Positions 56,120-64,000 of a stretch of 64,000 nt of DNA are shown one piece after another. Location: NCBI GenBank assembly GCA_031761405.1, contig JASEVX010000003.1:69872484-69936483 (forward strand). Direction: 5' to 3'. Made by a program: the position numbers and the translations under genes. Each line of letters begins with the position of its first letter. The stretch's first letter is position 1. The notes beneath the pieces were generated by a model. It was not told the origin of the DNA, made no database searches, and worked only from the letters and a program-made list of their open reading frames with translations. The stretch is from Serripes groenlandicus. Taxonomy: Eukaryota; Mollusca; Bivalvia; Cardiida; Cardiidae.

Positions 56120-57225
56120 AAAAACAAGAAAAATCTCTGTAAATGAAAGGATCATTTTTGAATTGATTTGAATAAGTTGTGGCAAAATGGGAAATTGCTG
56201 AATATGAGCAATTTTTAGCCATGGCCTGGTGTCCGGCGTCCGTGCGTCCGTAAACAATTGCTTGTTAACACGATACGGTCTTCAGTTTTGATTATATCTC
56301 AATCAAACGTATACAGTAGTTAGATATCCATGAGAGCGCGGTTCCTGTTGCAAACCAGCCAGATCCGCCCATGCAAGACTGAATTATGGCCCTTAAAATT
56401 TTCAAAATTGCTATAATAGAGCTTGTGAACACAATAGAGGCTCCATTTACTATCTGATTTTCACAAAACTTAGATAGTAGTTAAATATTGATGAGAGCTC
56501 GGGTCCTTTCGAAAACCAGCCAGATGTGCCCTTGCATGTCTGGATTATGGACCTTGAAATTGTCTAAATTGCTATAATACAGCTTGTGAACACAATAAAG
56601 CCTCCACTTACTATCCGATCTTCACCAAACTTAGATAGTAGTTAAATATTGATGCGAGCTCGGTTCCTTTCGCAAATCAGCCAGATCGACCCATGCAAGA
56701 CTTGATTATGGCCCTTGAAATTGTCAAAATTGCTGTAATACAGCTTGTGAACACAATAGAGGCTCCTTTTACTATCTGATCTTCACCAAACTTAGATAGT
56801 AGTTAAATATTGATAAGAGCTCAGTTCCTTTCGAAAACCAGCCAGCCAGCCCTTGCATGACTGGATTATGGCCCTTGAAATTGTCAAAATGGCTATAATA
56901 CAGCTTGTGAATACAATGGAGCACCATTTACTATCCGATCTGCACCAAACTTAGATAGTAGTCAAATATTGATGAAATCTCGGTTCCTTTCGCAAACCAG
57001 CCATATCCGCCCATGCAAGACTGGATTATGGCCCTTGAAATTGTCAAAATTGCTATAATAGAGCTTGTTAACATAATAGAGCCTCCATTTACTATCCGAT
57101 TTGCACCATACATACATGCTCTGGATTGAAAATGACCAAAGAACCATCCCAGTACAGCATAGGCCCTCATGGGACTCTTGTTCCTTTTGCCACAATATTT
57201 TCAAAAGTCTTAAGACTTTGGGGCA
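56120..57225. mobile_element. TTAA MITE core split by a pearl-like element
   Basis: The left piece (56135-56213) ends GAAATTGCTGAATATGAGCA then ATTT. The right piece resumes at 57181 with CCTTTTGCCACAATATTTTC, exactly the next expected MITE sequence. The pearl-like element at 56214-57180 lies between them, so it inserted into the MITE. Confidence 0.65.
56214..57180 (+). mobile_element. Pearl/HINE-like element, third copy
   Basis: Starts TTTTAGCCATGGCC, then GTCCGGCGTCCGTGCGTCCG and AAACAATTGCTTG. Five GATTATGGCCCTT-type core repeats are spaced about 160 bp. Ends CATAGGCCCTCATGGGACTC then TTG. Confidence 0.65.
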
Positions 57226-57582
57226 ATTATATAATAATGATAATAAATCATACAAAGTAAATTTGTCATACATGGATTGGAATTATGGCTTCACTGATTT
57301 ATATTCGGACAGCTACTTGAAAATTGACCTCCTGAGTTTTTAGTTTAAGACTTGAAAGTAAAATAAATGATTAAATGTGGATAAATCATAAAAAGGAAAT
57401 GATGCTTAAAGAATGTGTGAATAACCTGCACATTGATGCAAACTAATTTGGGTATTTTCCAAAACTCAAAGGTTCCTGATTGTTGGTGCTCTTAACAGTA
57501 CTCCCACATGCACCTATAGGATATGATGTATAAAAACAATGCTAATTTTAATCTTTTGCCACAATCTTTTCAACTCTGTTCT
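57181..57582. other. Intergenic stretch, no feature beyond a MITE fragment
   Basis: After the MITE fragment ending near 57225 I see only AT-rich unique sequence. Confidence 0.35.
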
Positions 57583-57813
57583 TTAACCCTTTCCTTCATA
57601 TAGATGCTTTCTGACGCCTCTGCAGCAGACGGCATTTTTGAAAACATAGTGACAAAAGAAGAAATTGCTCAAAACGAGCAATTTCTCCTTTTGCCACAAT
57701 GTTTTCCACTTTTAGTCCAAGGTTATCCATTCAATTATAGAGATTTTCTATTTTTTGACAAAGTATGTTCAAAGTCGTATGCTGCAGAATTGTCGTATGA
57801 GGGGAAGGGTTAA
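57583..57813. mobile_element. TTAA MITE, complete
   Basis: TTAA at both ends. Same orientation and nearly the same sequence as the copy at 33204-33433, with the central GAAATTGCTCAAAACGAGC intact. Confidence 0.8.
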
Positions 57814-57890
57814 TTATACTTTCACATTTAAAAAAATTCAATATTTTTGCCTTATTGTGTTGTCTGCTGCAGATTTGTGGGAAAGGAGTG

Positions 57891-58120
57891 TTAACCCTTT
57901 CCCTCATACGACAATTCTGCAGCAGACGACTTCGAACGTATTTTGTCAAAACATAGAAAATCTCCATAATTGAATGGATAACCTATGACAAAAAGTGGAA
58001 AACATTGTGGCAAAAGGAGAAATTGCACGTTTTGTGCAATTTCTTCTTTTGTCACTATGTTTTCAAAAAGCCATCTGCTGCAGAGGCGTCCAAAAGCGTT
58101 TATATGAGGGAAAGGGTTAA
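57891..58120. mobile_element. TTAA MITE, complete, opposite orientation
   Basis: TTAA at 57891-57894 and 58117-58120. Reads as the reverse complement of the copy at 33204. The right end of another copy (GTCTGCTGCAGATTTGTGGG) abuts it at 57860-57890. Confidence 0.8.
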
Positions 58121-58249
58121 TGTACTCACCTGAAGCAGTTTGTTCTATCTTATTGAGTAAGGTTGTGTGAAATGTGTTCTGCATGAGCTGTGTCATGTGA
58201 AAATAAACAGTTAGTACTTTGAGACCAGGATCTTTCCTGTTCATCTTAC

Positions 58250-58470
58250 ACCAAGCCCTGTTAGCTCAGTCGGTAACGACGCTGGCTGTCAATCGATCGG
58301 TTGTGAGTTCTAACCTCAGCTTGGCCAACATTCATTCTGATGTTCAGGCAAAAGTCAATGCGTCAAGAGTCGTTCGTCTTGCACTAATGGGCAAACAGTC
58401 TATGTGGAAAAGCTGCCAGTTGGTTGGAAAGACTGGTGTGTGACATAGTACTGGAGCGAGAAAGCCAGTA
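58250..58470 (+). mobile_element. tRNA-headed SINE, 3' truncated
   Basis: The head GTTAGCTCAGTCGGTAACGA and TTGTGAGTTCTAACCTC is the best-preserved tRNA-like A and B box pair in the window. The tail is cut at GAGCGAGAAAGCCAG. Confidence 0.75.
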
Positions 58471-58475
58471 AGGTA

Positions 58476-58516
58476 TTAACTCTTTCCCACATACAACAAA
58501 TTTGCAGCAGACAACT
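58476..58516. mobile_element. MITE head fragment fused to a complete MITE
   Basis: TTAACTCTTTCCCACATACA through GCAGCAGACAACT, then the next MITE's TTAA. The same 40-bp head precedes the MITE at 59268. Confidence 0.65.
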
Positions 58517-58743
58517 TTAACCCTTTCCCTTATACGACAATTCTGCAGAAGTAGACTACATATTTTGTCAAAAAATAGAAAATCTCTATAATTGAATGGA
58601 TAACATATGACAAAAAATGGAAAACATTGTGGCAAAAGGAGAAATTGCTAGTTTTGAGCAATTTCTTCTTTTGTCACTATGTTTTCAAAAAAGCTGTCTG
58701 CTGCAGAGGCGTCAGAAAGCGTTTATATGAGGGAAAGGGTTAA
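58517..58743. mobile_element. TTAA MITE, complete
   Basis: TTAA at 58517-58520 and 58740-58743. Central GAAATTGCTAGTTTTGAGC. Confidence 0.75.
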
Positions 58744-58932
58744 AGTTAAACACAATGCGCAATTAGAGTTCTGAACCTTATTTAGAATAGAGAGTTGCTA
58801 GCGTAAACGAGCCCAAAAACCTAACTAACTTTCCTGGAAGTACATGGTTCTTATATCTCCGCTTATTGACATAAATTCATATTTAACTGCGAGAATGTAC
58901 TTCGGTATACGAACCGACCACCGTTATATGAC

Positions 58933-59161
58933 TTAACCCTTTCCCACATACAACTAATTTGCAGCAGACGACTTTGAACATATTTTGTCAAAAAATGGAA
59001 AATCTCTATAATTGAATGGATAACCAATGACTATAAGTGGAAAACATTGTGGGCAAAGGTGAAATTGCTCATCATGAGCAATTTCACCTTTGCCCACAAT
59101 GTTTTAAAAAGTCGTCTGCTGCTATTGCGTTAAAATGCGTCTGCAGGTTGGAAAGACTTAA
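58933..59161. mobile_element. TTAA MITE with a perfect 32-bp-arm hairpin
   Basis: TTAA at both ends. The centre 59041-59105 is a perfect inverted repeat: 32-bp arms around a single C at 59073, including GGGCAAAGGTGAAATTGCTC. If transcribed it would form a long uninterrupted hairpin. Confidence 0.8.
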
Positions 59162-59267
59162 AGATTGTTGAAAAACAGCGGGCATTTAATTGCAATCAAT
59201 CAATCAAACTGCTCAACTTTCAGTCATTTAACGCTTTTCCACATACTACAAATCTGCAGCAGACAAC
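59162..59267. mobile_element. SINE tail fragment and MITE head fragment
   Basis: GTTGAAAAACAGCGGGCATT with CAATCAATCAATCAA is a SINE 3' end. From 59228, TTAACGCTTTTCCACATACT to GCAGCAGACAACT is a MITE head fused to the following MITE. Confidence 0.55.
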
Positions 59268-59497
59268 TTAACCCTTTCCCACATAGAATAAATCTGCAAC
59301 TGACTACTTTGAAAACATCTCAACACTAAAGTGGAAAATCTCCCTAAATGAAGACATATTTATTGAATAGAGTTGAACAAATTGTGTTAAAAGAAGAAAT
59401 TGCTTGTTTTGAGCAAATTCTTCTTTTGTCTCAAAGTTTTCAAAAGTTGTCTGCTGCAGAGGCGTCAGAAAGCGTCTACATGAGGGAAAGGTGTTAA
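59268..59497. mobile_element. TTAA MITE, complete
   Basis: TTAA at 59268-59271 and 59494-59497. Central GAAATTGCTTGTTTTGAGC. Confidence 0.75.
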
Positions 59498-59619
59498 GAA
59501 TCATTTAGGCCAAAATTTCGAATTCTTCTAGCCATAAAAGTATAAATAATGAATCCAGTTGAAATCTGAGCAATTTCTGCTATTGCCACATTATGTTTTC
59601 TGCAGAGGCGGCTTTCATG

Positions 59620-59770
59620 TTCACACAGTCATACGACAATTCTGCAGCAGACGACTTTGAACATATTTTGTAAAAAAATAGAACATCTCTATAATTTAAT
59701 GTTATATAAGACTAAAAAGTGGAAAAACATTGTGGCAAAAGGAGAAATTGATCGTTTTGAATTTTTTTAA
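59620..59770. mobile_element. TTAA MITE fragment
   Basis: GTCATACGACAATTCTGCAG through GGAGAAATTGATCGTTTTGA. The right half is lost. It ends 230 bp before the PPTC7 start codon. Confidence 0.6.
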
Positions 59771-59979
59771 CAAAACTTCTTGAATGCAACTGACATTAGT
59801 ACATTAATTTTGATACTTTGATTTTAAATAATCCAATGGAGTTGTCTACCTTTGTCCAAGGGCGATAGAGGTCGTCCGAAAGAAAACAAAAATGGTGAGA
59901 AAGGAAAACAGTCGAGGAAATAATTTACGTATTATAGGCCTTACAGTGAAGTGATTGGTTGTATCTGTTTTAAACGTGA

Positions 59980-60069
59980 ATGACAGTTGTTTGTGGATAT
60001 GACTTCAGCCTGGGCTCGATCGTTCTTCAGACTTTTCGCCTCGAATGTTCAAACGGAGCTGAAAAGTAA
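59980..60069 (+). promoter_or_regulatory. Overlapping upstream ORF before PPTC7
   Basis: An ATG at 59980 opens a 29-codon frame ending TAA at 60067-60069, out of frame with and overlapping the PPTC7 start at 59999. If the 5' UTR includes it, it should depress translation of the main frame. Its context (T at -3) is weak. An inverted CCAAT box (GATTGGTTG) lies about 46 bp upstream of the PPTC7 start. Confidence 0.4.
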
Positions 60070-63000
60070 ACAACAAGCAAGAGAACTAAAATTCGTCACT
60101 GGCTGCTCTGGCTTTTCTAAAAGTTTGACACCTTGCGGAACAAAGACTAGTAAATGGATGTTTGGAGATGATTCGTACTTTATAGCGAGGAATAATACCG
60201 CGGATGTAATCGGTAATATAGCATTCAAGTCTGTCTGTTGACAAATACAGTATCATAAAACATCGATGATCGTTATCATTTGTGACCCTTCAATTAATTT
60301 AATAATTCAGTTCACGTGGGTATCAACCGTGAACGTGAAGCGAATTGTTTATAGTTTATTTTTTCATAGGGCCAAATGTTTGTGGAAAAATATGCAGAAC
60401 ATAAAATCTGTATATCACAATTAAATAGTAATATTGTTTTCTTATAAATAAATATATTATTCCTTACATTACAGTGAACTCGACAGTTCCGGGTCATCGA
60501 CAATTCCGGGTCAAATTTGGAAAAAAATGTTTAGTATTCGAGAATGATACAGTATTTTGACAATTTGATTATCAAGTCATATTTCCCATTAGCTTGGCTA
60601 GTTTCACTTCAATTTAGGACGTTTTCATTTCAAGAACGGATGTCGTAATCTCGAAACACATGACTGCATCGATGCCCGCGAAAGCAAAATCTCAATATTT
60701 TTATTTACCTGTCACAGCGTAAATTGCTGATTGTAGCCATAATTTCAGTAATACAGTTATGTATTGCACATACATATATAGGTTATTAACTACTGAACAA
60801 GATATATATCTTTTATTGACCTGTTGAAGTTGTTTATGCCAAACTAGCGGATAAATTTGACCTAGTTCACATACGACACTTTCGGGTCAGCCAAAAGGAA
60901 TTTCTCAAAATTATCAATTGATTAGTAAAACTATTTTGGAAACTTTTTAAGAATAATTTAAAGCTAATAGTGATAAATCAATGTTAAAAGTTTGTTATTA
61001 AAATTTACATTTTTTGTCAAATATGACTTATTAGTTGGTTGAAAAATTCATCAGTTTTCGTGCATGAAAGTGTGTACTGTGAATTTAGCCCCATCACTGT
61101 TCTGTTTTTCGCGGCAATAGGTAATTGCAAGTGATATATTTTAGTTCTATTTTTTCATATTATTTAATAAAAATGTTAAAGAAATATCTTGTTATTAAAA
61201 AACAGCTGTTTGAGGTTACCCCTGATAACAGAAATAAACATTTGTCACGTGACCCGGAAATGGCAAGTTTGACCCGAAACTGTCAAATTTACAGCTTGCA
61301 ATTGCAGACACTAAAGAAACATTTTAACAAATTTGTATAATTGTTGAATTATATCATCGTGGGGAGGAAGTATTTGTTTAACATTTTATGTAGTTTTGTT
61401 TCTCTCAACTTTCTTTTCAAAGAGACAATATTCGATCATTTGGTTACTGACCCGGAACTGTCGAGTCCACTGTACAAATTGTTTACGGATTTTTTTTTTT
61501 TTTTTACACCGAGGTAAAGGGTTTTAGCTGAAATGGATATTGTTTGCTGCTGCTGAGCAAATAGTGGTTCAAACAAATCCGTAAACTTTGGTTTCATTAC
61601 ACAAATGACCGCAAATTCTTAATTAGTTTTTTTGCGCAGAGACATGTCCTTCTTTCTCCTACATTCAGCCCTTGCACATGTTTCATGACATAAAAAAACA
61701 AATAATTCCAAAATGTAACCGGAAATGAACTGTCTGACTTGTATCACGATTAATTCCTTTACAGAATCAATTTATCGTGTCTTTGGCAGGGCCCGCGCTG
61801 TCGTTCGCGAAGATTATTTTAAAGTGGCGAAGTTATTTCATGAGTGGCGAATGTAAGTGGCGAAAGGTTTTTATCATCAACATTTACCTGTTTTGGGTAT
61901 CAGTTTACGACATACAATGACTGGTTCCGTTAATCTAAGATAATGCACTGCCATTTGATTCAATGTCGGGAACCAGCGACCACTTTACGACATTTTTACG
62001 ACACCCATTTTTATCATTTTGACAGCTTGTGTATTTCACACTTGTGTTATTGTTTTGAAGTGTTAATTCAACCTTTTAATCCGACTGACCAACAACTCTG
62101 AGCGATATTGATACATTTAAGGCCGTAAATATGATAATTGGCAATTATACTTATAGATGCATTCAATATATCGGCACGCTTTTTGAAGCAGGTTTAGACG
62201 ATCGACGTAGGCCTTTCATGATTTTTAATGACAATGTAAGTTTGTCATTTTTGATTGGGAAAAATCTATTTAATTATGGACGAGTACACACAATTAGTGG
62301 ACCAATTGATGAGATTTCATATAAATATTTCCTCTCTTGAAATTAAAGAAAAGTGGCGAACAAATGGCTAAAATATTTGTCAAAAGTGGCGAAAATGAAT
62401 GGCTCCTTTAAATTAAAAGTGGCTCCTAAAACTTAAAAGTGGCGACCTTTATTTCAATGTGGCGAAAGTGGTGGCGAAAGAAAGATTCAACCCAGAGCAG
62501 GCCCTGCTGTGGTATTAATTATTATACAACCTGTTGATTAGAGTAACTTTGATATCCCTTTATTTATACTTCTCATTTCATGCTGTGATTTCAGCTTGGC
62601 TCTGTTCCTGATATTAGTAATTTTTAAACTGTAACGGCAGCGCTCACGTTAATGGACGTATTGGGCGTTTTTACGCCCGAAAATCAATCCCGTACGCCCA
62701 AAATTGACAAGGGAGACGTCCAGGAATTCAGGGTATACGCCGTCAATCAAAACACAGGACGTATATATGTCCACTAGAAATTGTGTGTACATTATCTAAA
62801 GACACTGTGTATTGTGTTTTATGAAGTGTCAATTATGGACAGTGGGAGTTATCAATTGGTAGATTTAAGCCAATCACGATCGAGAATGCGTACCCCACCC
62901 ACCCCCAGATTTGACACGTCACACTTGATAACAACTTCATACCAATCAATTCTATTTTTCATTATAAACAGCGTAGGGTAATTCATTTCAATAACCCATG

Positions 63001-64000
63001 TAAAACCATACTAGGATATGATAAAAGAATGTCCCTATATTAATTTAACTGTTTAAAGATTATTATTTTGTTTGCCTGAATCCATAGGAAACACTTTTAA
63101 TTGTGTTCTGGTATCTGAAAATTGGCGTTTATTTTTTCAAATTTGGCGAAAATGCTGGTGACAATATTTTTCTTCCAGCGCAGGCCCTGCACTTCATACA
63201 TCCTACATTTCATTCCCATACATAGCTTTTAGTTCTGTCAGATAATTTCGCATCATCTAATTTTAACCAAAATAATTATTTGATTTTTGAATATTGTTAC
63301 TTCTCATTTCTTATTTCATTTGTGCACTAAATGACCTAAGTTGTTGATGCACCATAAAACACCATACATTCATTCATTGTAAAGGTTAATAGCCCTCCAT
63401 TGATCTTGCAAATTCCAGAACCGTTAACCAATTTTATTTTATTTTTAGCCAATTTATAGAAATTTTACCAAATTAGCCAGATTTAGATACTCTGATGTCT
63501 TTTGTTTTCAAAACAAATGCAGCTGCAGCTATTTGTGCACAACAAGTAAGCACAAGTCGTGGAAATTTGAGTATTCGGAACTCAGTATTCACTCCAATCC
63601 TAACAGTTATAGCCTTTGGACCATCTACACACTGTATGTAAATCATGTTCAGATGTTAAGCATTACACTATAATCTATTTGGTTTTTTTGGTAACATATA
63701 TTTATAGTGGATCAAACTGTATAGGTCTACACAGCCAAAGTTGACCAGTTTTAAAAACAAGGATCATTTCATATTATCTTGTATTACAAAATTATATAGA
63801 ACTTTATATGTTTTGTTTGTATTTATGTATTTAGAATTTAGAAGTTCTAAATGTTACATAATATAATTCCATCTTACTTTCAAATCCATTCAGGTGTTGC
63901 TGATGGTGTTGGTGGGTGGAGAAGTTATGGCGTTGACCCGTCTGCATTTTCATCCTCCTTGATGCGAGAGTGTGAACGACTGGTGAACAATGGACGATAT
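59999..64000 (+). CDS. PPTC7: PPTC7-type mitochondrial PP2C phosphatase, first two exons (partial)
   Basis: Exon 1 is 59999-60212 (71 codons plus one base, donor GTAATA). Exon 2 is 63894-64000, continuing off the window. G+GT joins them as Gly. The N-terminus ([11 protein letters not shown]) is basic and aromatic, like a mitochondrial presequence. It is followed by [17 protein letters not shown] and [18 protein letters not shown], which closely match metazoan PPTC7. The Asp of DGVGG is a metal ligand in PP2C enzymes, and the GDD segment is the conserved N-terminal signature. PPTC7 removes phosphate from mitochondrial proteins including COQ7, and limits BNIP3/NIX-driven mitophagy in mammals. 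The chosen ATG is the first in frame; a TTG lies 12 bp upstream. Only about the first third of the usual 300-residue protein is here. Confidence 0.93.
60472..61472. mobile_element. TA-flanked TIR element in PPTC7 intron 1
   Basis: The 25-bp inverted ends CAGTG(A/G)ACTCGACAGTTCCG plus GGTCA have one mismatch and are flanked by TA on both sides (60470-60471, 61473-61474), the Tc1/mariner/pogo signature. Length is 1001 bp with no transposase frame. The motif TTCCGGGTCA and variants (GACCCGGAA, GACCCGAAACTGTC, TTTCGGGTCA) recur inside at about 60505, 60887, 61250 and 61271. Confidence 0.8.
61797..62506. mobile_element. CAGGGC-ended, GTGGCGAA-rich element
   Basis: Left end CAGGGCCCGCGCTG and right end CAGAGCAGGCCCTG are inverted. 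AGTGGCGAA or GTGGCGAAA words cluster at both ends (61835-61866, 62352-62480). A further matching right end (CAGCGCAGGCCCTG) at 63176-63189 pairs even better with the left end, so the full element may be 61797-63189. No target duplication found. hAT-like by its ends only. Confidence 0.5.
62507..63893. other. PPTC7 intron 1, right part
   Basis: Contains GGGCGTTTTTACGCCC (62669-62684), a perfect inverted repeat, and the CAGGCCCTG end at 63189. No exon-like frame with splice sites seen before the exon 2 acceptor (TTTCAAATCCATTCAG). Confidence 0.4.

Noticed and set aside
58250..58325. Functional tRNA gene (also at 34900, 47626, 51891, 55553)
   Set aside because: A and B boxes are recognisable, but the acceptor and anticodon arms do not pair and each continues into a SINE body.
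62131..62340. 69-codon frame in PPTC7 intron 1
   Set aside because: It lies inside the GTGGCGAA-rich element; no splice sites or homology recognised.

Overview
The window is eukaryotic nuclear DNA, AT-rich and intron-bearing, and full of short non-autonomous transposons. It is most likely from a bivalve mollusc. That call is inference: it rests on pearl/HINE-like elements with 161-bp core repeats and GTCC-type microsatellites, on tRNA-headed SINEs of a mollusc-like type, and on repeats with AGCTCACC/GGTGAGCG ends. No prokaryotic gene organisation is present.

Region 1 (1-30585) is a tandem array of five units of one locus, with lengths 5045, 7084, 5045, 7082 and about 6329 bp. The array continues off the left edge. 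Units 2, 4 and 5 carry an intact two-exon gene: a 62-bp first exon, a 186-bp intron and a 3-kb second exon. It encodes a 1032-1040 aa polar, probably disordered orphan protein. Units 1 and 3 carry the same promoter, first exon and donor, but share a 2062-bp deletion that removes the acceptor and two thirds of the coding sequence. The order short-long-short-long is a 12129-bp dimer present twice, followed by a more divergent long copy. Every unit also contains an antisense SINE and an old TTAA-type MITE.

Region 2 (30761-51600) is one + strand gene of eight exons encoding a 390-aa multi-pass membrane protein whose family I could not name. Exon 1 starts 176 bp after the array ends. Its introns hold a hAT-like element inserted in a SINE, many copies of a TTAA-flanked palindromic MITE, a pearl-like element, a 35-bp and a 42-bp minisatellite, a broken LINE reverse transcriptase and two other tandem-repeat blocks.

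Region 3 (51601-59998) is intergenic and almost wholly repeats: more MITEs, often nested, two pearl-like elements, SINEs and one CAGGG-ended element.

Region 4 (59999-64000) holds the first two coding exons of a PPTC7 orthologue, a mitochondrial PP2C-type phosphatase, continuing past the right edge. Its first intron carries a 1001-bp TA-flanked TIR element and a GTGGCGAA-rich element.

The strongest candidate for something undescribed is the array: an orphan gene amplified with its promoter, where alternating copies have been turned by one deletion into a short derivative that still carries the promoter. Second is the abundant TTAA MITE, which lies close to several exon edges and supplies candidate polyadenylation signals to two genes.
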